Of a stretch of 42,903 bases of DNA, positions 1 through 8,252 are shown piece by piece. Position numbers and translations under genes: made by a program. The notes under the pieces were generated by a model that saw only the letters and a list, made by a program, of their open reading frames with translations, was not told where the DNA came from and searched no databases. The stretch's first letter is position 1. Every line of letters starts with the position of its first letter. The DNA is taken from the NCBI GenBank assembly GCA_003427395.1, contig BFEA01000066.1:3423124-3466026 (forward strand). The letters are read 5' to 3'. The DNA is from Chara braunii (taxonomy: Eukaryota > Streptophyta > Charophyceae > Charales > Characeae).

Positions 1-465
1 GATGAGTGAGGACTTTTGATTGGTGCTGACCATGCGTTCTTTCATATGTGCCTCCCGAGACTATTATGAGTTTTCATTCTTCCCTCATTCATTTAGCCTT
101 GTCATTGTTCCAGACAGTCAGTCTTGCCTCTTGCATTATTCTTGCTTGATGATTGCCTTCGTGGATGTTTTGTCACAGTTCTCAAAATCAGATTGACATA
201 ATTGACACATGCATAGCACCCCATAATTTTATAACTATTATTTTGCGTGATTCTCTGTTGTTCCGAATTAAAATAAAAGATTCCTAAGACTAGGGACTGG
301 CGAAGACCGTTATTGAAGGGTCTCGCTCGAAGCCGGACGCACACAACAGGAAGGGGTTTGCTTTAATTAATTTATTTTATTTATTACAATCACAATAAAA
401 ACCCTGCGTGACAGCCTGTTGGCTTTCTGGTCGCCCGAAGTGGCCCGACTGGAAAAAGTGCGACA
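1..465 (+). repeat. 3' end of the 5' LTR of element A
   Basis: Closely matches 20019-20481, including the AATAAA signal and the terminal GAAAAAGTGYGACA stretch. Most differences I could see between the two copies are transitions. The end is placed at the CA at 464-465 because similarity to the other copy stops there and a primer-binding-like site follows within 5 bp. Only the downstream part of the LTR is inside the window. Confidence 0.85.
394..399 (+). promoter_or_regulatory. Polyadenylation signal AATAAA in the 5' LTR
   Basis: AATAAA lies about 66 bp before the LTR end and is conserved at 20410-20415 in the 3' LTR. Its position near the LTR end fits the end of the R region. Use in cells is inferred. 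Confidence 0.6.
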
Positions 466-469
466 AAAA

Positions 470-487
470 TTATGCCGTTGTTGGGGA
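470..487 (+). other. Degenerate primer binding site, tRNA-Asp type
   Basis: The 18 bases starting 5 bp after the LTR end match 13 of 18 positions of the site complementary to the 3' end of eukaryotic tRNA-Asp (TGGCGCCGTTGCCGGGGA). Four of the five mismatches are C to T or G to A. The location directly after the LTR and the match together support a primer binding site damaged by transitions. The tRNA assignment rests on remembered tRNA-Asp sequence. Confidence 0.65.
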
Positions 488-520
488 CATGAAAAGATTT
501 CCGTGTCCTGAACGAGCCTG

Positions 521-736
521 GGGTAGAGCTGAGAGAAAATCCCTCGCCTTAGATGTAGGGAGGTAGTGTCTGGGTCATCATCATTATCTTTGAGCTTTGA
601 TTAGGGCGTGAGAATGGTTGACAACATTGTGAGTTTCCTGGGTTAGGGCTGAGAGAAAATCCCTCGCCTGAGATGTAGGGAGGTAGTGCATGGGTCATCA
701 TCATCATCTTTGAGCTTTGATTAGGGCGTGAGAACT
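521..736 (+). repeat. Tandem duplication in the element A leader
   Basis: A unit of about 119 bp (521-639) recurs at 640-736. Both begin with GGGTAGAGCTGAG-like sequence and run through CTTTGAGCTTTGATTAGGGC. A third partial copy lies at 3211-3258, beyond the intruding LTR fragment. A 34-bp stretch at 703-736 is identical to 3211-3244. The leader was therefore repetitive before or during the insertion of 737-3210. Confidence 0.8.
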
Positions 737-1020
737 ATTTCCGCCTTTGTGGGATGTTTATAACCGGAAGCTGTACTCTTCTGACCAGGATATCATGGAG
801 GAATTCTCTGCTCGAGTTTTACTATTATTATCATTATTTTTATTGTCCAAAGTTTGTTGTTACTTAAATGTAGCAGCTCCGCTGCTTATTAATGAGGGAA
901 TGGGCAGGGCAACAGCACCGGGCTTGACAAAATGCCTCTGATTCTAACTGCTTGACACGGGTGTAGAGTTAATGTGAGTAATTTGTCTCAATTTTAACCT
1001 CCTTGGAGGATGAAACGCCC

Positions 1021-1365
1021 GTGACAGAATTTGTACGATCAGATGGTGGTGTGAGCTTTTCGCAGATGCTTGTACGGTTACATGGTTTGTGCGGTTATCT
1101 GTGTGATTGTTCAAGTGCGAGATCATACTTACCTATGAGCACTCGCCCTGGTTGACCTCAAGAGTGCGATTGAGATCATACCCCTGCGAATGTTGGGCCC
1201 GAGTGATGANTTGTAAGGGAAGGAAACAACAATTAAAAAGGGTTGCCTATTTAATCGCTAAGTTCCTACTGGATAGGGACTAGTTTTGACATTCTCAGTA
1301 TAACAGGAGTAGATATCCAGACATCCCTGATTGATGCTTGCAGCCAACGTCCAACAAGAATCATC
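1021..1365 (-). repeat. Segment inverted relative to the 3' LTR copy
   Basis: These 345 bases are the reverse complement of 17701-18045, while the flanks on both sides stay collinear (about 738-1008 with 17430-17700; 1429 onward with 18045 onward). The left junction has 12 extra bases and the right junction 63 bases absent from the other copy. One undetermined base is present at 1210. Which orientation is ancestral cannot be told from two copies. Confidence 0.85.
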
Positions 1366-2754
1366 ACCTTGCTAGCTTTAATTACTCGCAAGTAGTCAGC
1401 CGCAGTTCACAGTGTTGATTTTTTTGACCCTAGGAATCACAGATAAGGATTATTCATAGCAGCTTCAATGAACTGACTAATGCGGGCGACTCTGTTCTAG
1501 TGCCTCCCTGCGCTTAGTGGAAAAGAAAAAAATATATATAAATATATATAAACATATGCTGGCCTACTAGCTCTGCAGATGAAAGGGGGTGTTATGTGAT
1601 ATGCGTTGTGATCTGAATTTGGTCGACTACACTCCAAAGTTCGTTAAGGGTCCAGGGAAACGCTTTTGTTTTCCTAATCTTGTACCGGAAGCGAAAGATA
1701 GGGTCAGGAGGAGGGATGCGGAAAGCATGGACACCCTGGTTGTGACCTGTACTTTGCACCAGTCGAAAACGGAGGGCTGGGAAAACAGGGTGTTGAGAGA
1801 AACTAAGGAAAACAAGAAGTTTTTGAGGAAGTTTGCTATGGAGAAACCAGAACATTATCATAACCTTATCGACACGTTTTCTATATCTGCGAGCCAAGTG
1901 GGAAGCCGCATAGTAATGTTTCATCACTGGAAAGCATAGAGCAGACCAAGGCAAGAACCCCAGAGGGCATAAGAATGCTCTGATCTCTGTCTCAGAGGTC
2001 CCCTCTTGTAAATCCAGTCTGTAAGCAATATACAGCGTTTGATACTCCTCACTGTTAACAGAGGGTGGTGGTGAGTATTGTTTATCAATGAGCAGGACCC
2101 GACACTGCTAACAGTGTTTCTGTGTACAACGCGGCTATCAGTATGCAGGGCTGAGTAATAATTGCAACAATCAACCAACGAATCAATCAATTCTCAATCA
2201 GTATTCGGCTCATGATAAGGCAGTACTCTATCGGTGTTATAACAGTACCCCGGATGCCTGAACATTAGTGAGCAAAATTGCGGTTGCTTCTAATCATTAA
2301 GGGATCTTAGCATGAAGGTTTATTACTGTGGCAGATCTCAGACGAATATCGAATCAACAGTTATTTCATCATTCAATTATCCAACAATCAGCAGCTAAAC
2401 AGTTTTTCGTGATCAAACAGCCAATCAGTTCCTTTATCAGTTCTCGGATCAGCACTAGGATCAGCTCTCTGACCAGCAGTTTGATCAGTACTCAGTTTCT
2501 CAATCAGGTAATTAATCAACGGTCACTCAATCAGCAATCACTTAGCCGGCAATTATTCGATCAGCTATTCAGACCTGCAATCTGGAATCACAGTCAGTAA
2601 CAGCAAACTGAAAACTGCAGCCAGGGGACATTTCCGCTTTAAGAATTAACAATAAAAAAAACATCCAGCTATCAGCAACCAGCTATCAACAACCAGTTCT
2701 CAGTGATCAGTTCATCAGTGACCACGTAGTCAATCTGCATTAACTGGTCTACCC

Positions 2755-3042
2755 ATGAGCACAGTTCAGTCCACACCGGTCAGTGAATCAGTGCTGGCCC
2801 GCCTCAATCAGATCTCTTTCAAGGACTCAGTCTGGATTGTAGCGGCTGAGTATCTTGAGGAGAAAGAGAAGGAACTAGATGAGAAAGGGGTAAGGTTGTT
2901 TCGTAGTTTTGGACCAAAATCCTATGTTGACTACCCCAGGCCTCCAGTAGCCTCCTTTCTCACTGATGGATCTTGCTGGGGTGACTTGGTGGACTTAGCC
3001 AAGACGTATATTTCCCTGCGGCAGTTGACTATGAAGCAGTGA
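2755..3042 (+). pseudogene. LTR-encoded alpha-domain ORF, internally deleted copy
   Basis: This ORF begins MSTVQSTPVSESVLARLNQI and matches the longer ORF at 19336-19917 in the 3' LTR. Relative to that copy it lacks 147 bp (49 codons, in frame) between the N-terminus and the SVWIVAAEYLEEKEKELDEK segment. It then runs through SFGPKSYVDYPRPP and DGSCWGDLVD before going out of frame near 3020. The deletion removes the conserved VVLT - IYDI - KKG core. The ATG here is ATA in the other copy, which supports 2755 as the ancestral start. The product is unknown. It is related to the ORFs at 3495-4822 of the same element. Confidence 0.6.
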
Positions 3043-3494
3043 CTGAGCCATTCGAGTACCCGCATCTCAGGCGAGGGATTTTCTCTCAGCCGTACCTCCC
3101 TACATTATGGGAGAAGTTTTGTGCTATGGCTGACTACCGTATTATGTGGCTCGGGTGGAAGTGCTCGGAACTACCCAGTTGACTATGAAGCAGTGATTGA
3201 GCCTGGGAGAATCATCTTTGAGCTTTGATTAGGGCGTGAGAACTGTTGACAACACTGTGAGTCTTGTATTAATCTTATTATTCTCATTGAGTTTTGTTTC
3301 TCTTCAGAATTACATTTGTTAACAGGTGTTTTATTTCTTTTTTGTGTGAGGTACCACACTGGACTGGAGAAGGAGACCGATATTATTGATTGGGAGAATC
3401 AGACTTGAATTCAGGTGTGTCTTATGAGCCTATGATGTCTTTTGAACACTGAGAATGAAAAGGAAGAATCAAGAGCTCGGGGAATTCATCAAGA

Positions 3495-3908
3495 ATGCTA
3501 ACTTCTGATGCATTGAGAAAACTTCCGAAAGTAACTACCAAAGGAATATTCCCCTATCAGTATAAGCATTGTTGGGTCTACCATTCTGGCAATTCGGCCG
3601 TCAGCGTAGTGCTGACTCGCTTTTTGGAGGGAGATATTTATGATATTCTTTCCTATGTCAAGAAGGGAGACTGTGATGATTGTGAGACCTTCAACTGGCT
3701 ATGGAAAATTACAATTCAGTCTGTTTATGATGAGAAGGCAGAATTAATTAGGCAGAAGAAGAAAGTGGAATGGGGTTTAATGCCAGTAACATATGAGACT
3801 GTTTCGACTCCTCCTATACCTGACAGCTATTGTGATGGGACTAACTGGCTGCCGATAATCAACATGGTATTGACAAGGGAGAAAAAAAACGGTGGTCATG
3901 AGAACTAA
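3495..3908 (+). CDS. Unknown alpha-domain ORF 1 upstream of gag
   Basis: This 137-residue ORF has no function I recognise. Its core VSVVLTRFLEGDIYDILSYV, followed by KKG, aligns with FVVLTNFVGGTIYDIGPYLK in the LTR ORF (19336-19917). Shared positions continue as a W, an EK-L-K helix-like stretch, a P-Y-PP-P motif and DG-NW. The same pattern recurs in the next two ORFs, so the region is a series of paralogous domains of about 100 residues. No signal peptide or membrane segment is seen. The region after the stop still looks coding-like for about 30 codons, so the stop at 3906 may be secondary. It lies inside element A, about 2 kb before gag, and is presumably read from the LTR promoter. Confidence 0.6.
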   Translation: MLTSDALRKLPKVTTKGIFPYQYKHCWVYHSGNSAVSVVLTRFLEGDIYDILSYVKKGDCDDCETFNWLWKITIQSVYDEKAELIRQKKKVEWGLMPVTYETVSTPPIPDSYCDGTNWLPIINMVLTREKKNGGHEN

Positions 3909-4055
3909 AGAAATTTCAGCAGAAGAAATCGGTTAGAGAAGGCAGAAATTCGGCAGAGACTCAGGCCCAAGTCAAGGGGAAGTTGAGTGTCTTCTAAAGT
4001 CGTTGAACACTCTAAGTAAGAGAGAGGTGTTTTCATATGAGTTGTCAGATATGAG

Positions 4056-4391
4056 ATGGTCGAGAGCGGATGGGAGCAGAAACGGTTATATGTACTTACG
4101 TTCTATTTTACAGATCTGGATGTGTATGATGTGAGAATGTATGTTCCAAAAGAGAGGGGTACTGATGCAGTGTACGGGAGATGTTGGGGATTTGCTGAAG
4201 AGGTCGTACTGAAAGAGAAAGACAGACTTGAGAGAGAGAATAAATGCTTCACTAGATCTACTCGATTTACTGTTTTTAATGGACTCTCAGTCCCTCCTTT
4301 ACCTGATATTAATCTATCTAAAGACAATAGGTATGCCATGATCAAGTTGAAATGGAAAGTGAAAAGAGTCCAAGAAGAATACTCTCAGTAG
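4056..4391 (+). CDS. Unknown alpha-domain ORF 2 upstream of gag
   Basis: This 111-residue ORF carries LYVLTFYFTDLDVYDVRMYV, followed by PK, which aligns with the VVLT-IYDI-YVKKG core of the preceding ORF. The downstream W, the EK-RLE stretch and SVPPLPD match the W, EK-L and PP-P positions of its neighbours. It is rich in charged residues and ends in a basic tail. Its last 40 bases overlap the next ORF in another frame. I do not recognise a known family. Serial duplication within the element is the simplest origin. Whether it was a separate protein or part of a longer polyprotein is unresolved. Confidence 0.55.
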   Translation: MVESGWEQKRLYVLTFYFTDLDVYDVRMYVPKERGTDAVYGRCWGFAEEVVLKEKDRLERENKCFTRSTRFTVFNGLSVPPLPDINLSKDNRYAMIKLKWKVKRVQEEYSQ

Positions 4392-4822
4392 CCAGGGTAA
4401 CTACTGTGAGGGGTAAACTCTATGAGGGGATAGGGTGTGATAATCTTTTTGTGATCCTGAGATATGAGACTTGTGTAAGAGGGCCCATAATATTTCACAT
4501 TCCAGTGGTCAAATTCCGGAGTACTGACAGCCTGGACGTACGGATTTATGTACCCGCAGGTCTAGAAAAGGAAGATGACTACTTGAAGTGTCAGACTGGT
4601 GTTTATATTAGTCTCAGAAGAACGAAGGAATGACTTGAAAAGTTAAAGAAAAAAGTAACCTGGGAGAAGGAAATAAGACAATTTGAGAGACTCCCTGAGT
4701 TATTAATTGCTAGGGGATTTGAGGACAAGAGAGATTGGATGCCTCTGCTGGAAGCTATTGCTGAGATTGGTAGAGCAAGGGAAAAAGATTCTACTGTGAT
4801 GATAAAATCCCTACTTTTTTAG
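4352..4822 (+). pseudogene. Unknown alpha-domain ORF 3, interrupted by TGA
   Basis: The frame opens at ATG 4352, hits TGA at 4631-4633, and continues with clear similarity to its paralogues up to TAG at 4820-4822. The core SLDVRIYVPAGLEKEDDYLK aligns with DVYDVRMYVPKERGTDAVYG in ORF 2. After the stop come LEKLKKKVTW, LPELLIARGFEDKRDWMPLL and a RAREK end, matching the EK-L, P and DG-W-L positions of ORF 1. CGA to TGA is the simplest explanation of the stop. The ORF overlaps ORF 2 and ends 82 bp before the beta-domain ORF. Confidence 0.6.
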
Positions 4823-4903
4823 TACCGTTGAAAACAGATTCGAGATCCCTGATTATGTTCTACCTGAGATCTACTTTTCAGATACTGCTTATGATGTATA
4901 GTA

Positions 4904-5194
4904 ATGTCCAGTTTGACTGAACAACTGACACTAGGAGTTGTGTTGGAAGGTAGGATAGTCAAGGTAGAAGAGACTCTTCGGATCTCTGACAGTAATCTTT
5001 CTACCCTAGATGAGCTTGAGTTTTTGCAGTCTTTCTTTGATCGCATGAGAGATTCTGCCCTAAGAATTGTTACTGACCAGACTCAGATAAGCTATTTGTT
5101 AAAGGTGGTGAAAGTGGGAGCTACTGAAAGAGTATCATATCACACTTCTCGGGAACGAGTTTCTCTTGCAAGAAGGATCAACAGTGGGCTGTAA
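4904..5194 (+). CDS. Unknown beta-domain ORF 1
   Basis: This 96-residue ORF is of unknown function. Its landmarks are VLEGRIVKVEETLRI, STLDELEFLQSFFDRMRDSA, TDQTQISYLLKVV and a terminal RERVSLARRI. The same landmarks recur in order in the following ORF (IRGTIKGYDR, SLSRDDEREL, TTQSIIVYTLYV, ESVSLARRV), so the two are tandem paralogues. I see no resemblance to the alpha domain. The stop at 5192-5194 is 3 bp before the next ATG. It belongs to the leader ORF series of element A, in the same frame as the Gag core downstream. Confidence 0.55.
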   Translation: MSSLTEQLTLGVVLEGRIVKVEETLRISDSNLSTLDELEFLQSFFDRMRDSALRIVTDQTQISYLLKVVKVGATERVSYHTSRERVSLARRINSGL

Positions 5195-5197
5195 GCG

Positions 5198-5464
5198 ATG
5201 CAATTTGATTATGAGATTATAGACCTAACTCGATATTTTATGATTCGAGGTACTATAAAGGGGTATGACAGAAGCCTGAGTAGGGATGATGAAAGAGAAT
5301 TGGTTGAGGATTAAATTGGAAGGTTGAGAAGGATTGCACTGCCCTTGATCACTACTCAGTCCATTATTGTTTATACCCTATATGTACAGAACTCTCAAGG
5401 GGTAGAGCAAACAAGAAAAGAAAGAAACGAGTCTGTATCCCTTGCTAGAAGAGTGAGAGATTGA
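5198..5464 (+). pseudogene. Unknown beta-domain ORF 2, interrupted by TAA
   Basis: The frame from ATG 5198 to TGA 5462-5464 has 88 codons and one TAA at 5312-5314. It is a paralogue of the ORF just upstream: the GTIKG, LSRDDERE, RRIALP, TTQSIIVYTLYV and SVSLARR segments align in order. The TAA falls where the paralogue has an ordinary residue, so it is probably a mutated codon (CAA to TAA fits). It lies 69 bp before the probable Gag start. Confidence 0.55.
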
Positions 5465-5532
5465 AGGGCAAGGAAAAAGAGGACAAGAGCGACAGAGAAA
5501 GAGGAGGATATCTGGGAAAGTCTATGGTCAAG

Positions 5533-6575
5533 ATGGCAGGGCGAGGAAGACCGAGCTCTTCTGCAGGGACCAATGAAGAGGCTTTGGTAGGGGTTATACG
5601 TAAATTGGTTGAAAGTCGACACAATCAAAGGAGGGTCAGACATTGCAAGAGCAAAGAAACCTGATGAGAAAATTTCATGTTTCAGAGGGCCTCAAGTAAA
5701 TGATTTCTTGGATGAGTATGAATTATTTGGACTCAGTTATGGCTGGACAGACAAGCAACGGCTTAAGCACCTTCTATCTTATTGTGATACTGACTCAAGA
5801 CTGACAGTTCAAAAATTGATGGAAGGGACCACTACCTGGGAAGAGGTCAAGGAAAGACTGAAAAAAGAATTTGAGAAAGATTCAGTTCCAACAACAACTA
5901 AGGACTTACTCAACATCAGAAGAGTTAAATATGACACTTTCAACGTTTTTATCCAGACCTTTATCCGAACAGCAAGAAGAATCCCTTATTTGGATGAAGC
6001 TCAGAGATGCCATATATTTTTGACAAATTTTACTTACATTGAGAGGCAGACAGTTTTCAACCAGGCTTAGCATTACCCTCTCAGATGTGATGAAATGGTT
6101 GCGATCATAAGAACTCTACCTACTGTCTCCCGTAAGAAATTGTCACTGGATCAGATCAGTACTTTGGCCAAGGACTGGGAGACTGAAAATGGAATGAAAA
6201 GAGGAAGCAATCTGACTGCTGAGAATATTCTTCAAAAGGTAATGGCTAATTTTATTCATGCGAGGCCTGCAACGCATGCTGTGGATGACAGGGGGAAAAA
6301 AAAAGGCTGAAAGTGACGAAGATGACGACAATGATGATGACAATGAGGACTATGGTAAGAAAGGGGATTCTTCCATATCCAAAAAGAATGGGAAGAATGG
6401 TAATGGAGAAAACAGAGAAAGGAGAAAATATGATGAGCGTCCTAAGAGGAGTTTTACCTGCTACTACTGTGGTGAAGGGGGTCATACTACCACTTATTGC
6501 AAGCCTCTTGAGGAGGATGTAAGGAGCGGGGTGGCAAAGAAAGATGCAATGGGTCATGTCTGTGATAGTTCATAA
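5533..6575 (+). pseudogene. gag: gag of element A (capsid-like core plus zinc knuckle)
   Basis: Gag forms the retrotransposon particle and binds its RNA. The start is taken at ATG 5533 (MAGRGRPSSSAGTNEEALVG), a basic N-terminus. A frameshift near 5630 moves to the frame with CFRGPQVNDFLDEYELFGLS and a TWEEVKERLKKEFEK stretch, the pattern of the retrotransposon Gag core. TAG at 6068-6070 interrupts this frame. A second frameshift occurs at the A9 run at 6297-6305, leading to an acidic DDD-rich stretch and the zinc knuckle CYYCGEGGHTTTYC (CX2CX4HX4C) near 6458-6499. TAA at 6573-6575 ends this stretch, but the frame continues with conserved sequence. The core is recognised by pattern, not by search. 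Confidence 0.8.
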
Positions 6576-7076
6576 AATAAGTTGGACCCCAGACATCCAG
6601 GAGGTATGAGGCTTCTTGCTCTTAAACATGATGAGAAGATGAAAATTAAGAAGAAGAGAAAGGTCAATGTGAATGTTCATTTTCTCATTGAAGAATTGCC
6701 TAATGAGTTAGTACAGCGAGCGAGTGATTCTCATACTACGGTTGGACTGTCTCTGCAATCTCTAACATTAATTGAATGTGAGCCTAGTGAGGTTTCTACA
6801 AGTGAGCCTCCACCAGAAGGAAATCCTACTTTTCAGAAATTTTCTGAATTAGTAGAGTCTTCTTCCAATGAGATGGTTCGCTTTCTGGCTAACATGGTGT
6901 CGTTTCATGGCGATTTACCCCCAGAACTTGTCATGGAACCTAGTGTCAGGATTGGTGAAGTGAGGAACCACCAAACCCGTATGACGCCTCAAATGATAGA
7001 AGAAAAAAAAAGAAAGAAGGCTGAGGAGTCACTTATTAACATCCTTGATGACCCTGAACAGGAACGCCCACAATAA
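6576..7076 (+). pseudogene. Gag C-terminal / Gag-Pol linker of element A
   Basis: This region is in the same frame as the zinc knuckle, separated from it only by TAA 6573-6575. It opens with NKLDPRHPGGMRLLALKHD. The opposite-strand gag of element B has a similar DPTISGGTKREALRR stretch at the same distance after its knuckle, so this is genuine Gag-Pol sequence. The rest is charged, low in recognisable motifs, and ends in a lysine- and arginine-rich stretch before TAA 7074-7076. The same frame resumes immediately afterwards and leads into the protease. Confidence 0.6.
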
Positions 7077-7709
7077 AAAAATGAACAGGGGAGAAAGAGA
7101 AAATTTGTTCTCAAGAGTGACTTGGATGATCGGACAGTGATTTCTGATGTAATTGCTAAAATGCTGGAAGAAACGAAAGTAACATTGTCTTTCAAGGAAG
7201 CAATGACACTAGCGACCAAACTGAGAGAAAAGTTGAAAAAGTTAATTGAGAAGAAAAAGTTGGAAGTTAATTATTTGGGGTCAGTCTTTCCCAACCAAGT
7301 GAACAGATCACTACCAGGATGCAAGATGAGATTCGCAACCATGGGATGTGGGCACCTTACAATTCGCATTAATCAAGTGAAGATTCTAGCCCTAGTGGAG
7401 TATTGGGCAGATATTATACTTCTTTCACGAAGAACGATGGAGGCATGCAATTTGACTATTGATAGGTCTGCGAAAAATATATTGAGTGATATTGCAGGAG
7501 AGTTGTTCGTGGCAGAATTTATTGATAACTTACCCATCAGAGTTGAGACAATGACTGTGGAATTATTGGGTTTTGTGGTGCTGGACCTGGATCATGACTG
7601 TATCTTGGGGACTCCATTCTTGCAAAGGATGGAGACGGTTCAATTTTTCAATCATGAGGATTCATCTTGGATTGGCCTACAGACCTTTATGCTCTGCACA
7701 AAAAAGTGA
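7077..7709 (+). pseudogene. Aspartic protease of element A, active-site motif lost
   Basis: The protease would cut the Gag-Pol polyprotein. The fold is recognised from the order of segments: ILALVEYWADIILLSRRTME matches the active-site strand (normally ALVDTGAD or ALVDSGAD-INLISR), and LDHDCILGTPFLQRM matches the second conserved strand (ILG-PFL). Here the catalytic D-S/T-G is E-Y-W, so the enzyme should be inactive. The frame is continuous with the preceding linker apart from TAA 7074-7076. A frameshift near 7690 precedes TGA 7707-7709, because another frame continues with DLYALHKKVISS. Confidence 0.75.
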
Positions 7710-8252
7710 TTTCAAGCATCAATTATCTGCTAATTCAATCAGAAAGGAATAATTTGTTGAAAGGGTTAGGAGACTAATGGGAGAAGGAAAACAAGAAGCA
7801 AAAAATGAGATTCCGGCGAGAATCAATCAGGTTACGAAAATGATAAAAACCCTTCGTAAACTCGAGGATGAGGACGGGAAAATTGAAGTCTTCAAGAAAG
7901 TTGTAGGGACTGCTAAGGGAGGAAAGATGAAATTAAGATTTGCGTCGACTCACTCTTTTTAAGGAAAATAGCCACTGCATCAAAAAGGAAATACAAGCCC
8001 AAGGGGGTGAAGAAAAACCCGGTGGCAGTCCTAATAGAAAAGAATTATGATGAAGCATTGGAAAATGAGAGGAAGATTATAAGAGCATTGAGGGAACCAG
8101 CAAAATAGGAGAACAGAGTCATCAAAGAGAGATTTGACGCAATGAAGATAGGCTCGGATCAATTTATCATGCCTAAAGAGAAATAATATATCTTCAGGAT
8201 ATGTCAGAAATTTTCTAGTGCTTTCTCCTTTAATGATGAAGAGAGAGGGCGG
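7710..8252 (+). pseudogene. Protease-RT linker of element A
   Basis: This is coding-like but broken sequence. An ORF at 7777-7962 (MGEGKQEAKNEIPARINQVT) gives way near 7956 to the RT frame, which carries FLRKIATASKRKYKPKGVKK, then TAG 8106-8108 and TAA 8184-8186. After the second stop the frame runs without interruption into the RT. The character is basic and lysine-rich. I recognise no domain here. RNase-H-like tethers and spacers of this kind are common between protease and RT. Confidence 0.5.

Larger units (their letters stand above)
737..3172 (+). repeat. LTR-derived fragment inserted in the leader
   Basis: Positions 738-3172 match 17430-19905 of the 3' LTR, with a 345-bp inversion inside and a 147-bp deletion in the ORF. 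The fragment is flanked by the identical 34-bp leader sequences 703-736 and 3211-3244. Its left end matches the LTR about 29 bp downstream of the start of a TATA box, where transcription should begin. The last 565 bp of the LTR are missing. At 3172-3208 a short stretch repeats 3022-3052. This is a partial LTR copy inside the element, not a second element. Confidence 0.85.

Noticed and set aside
1592-1954. Overlapping ORFs in both directions at 1589-1954
   Set aside because: The corresponding stretch in the 3' LTR (18210-18510) carries indels that break both frames, so conservation of a protein is not supported.
2328-2600. ORF with IS and SQ-rich repeats
   Set aside because: It comes from simple CAATCAG and GATCAG words. 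It is present in the other LTR copy with indels and looks non-coding.
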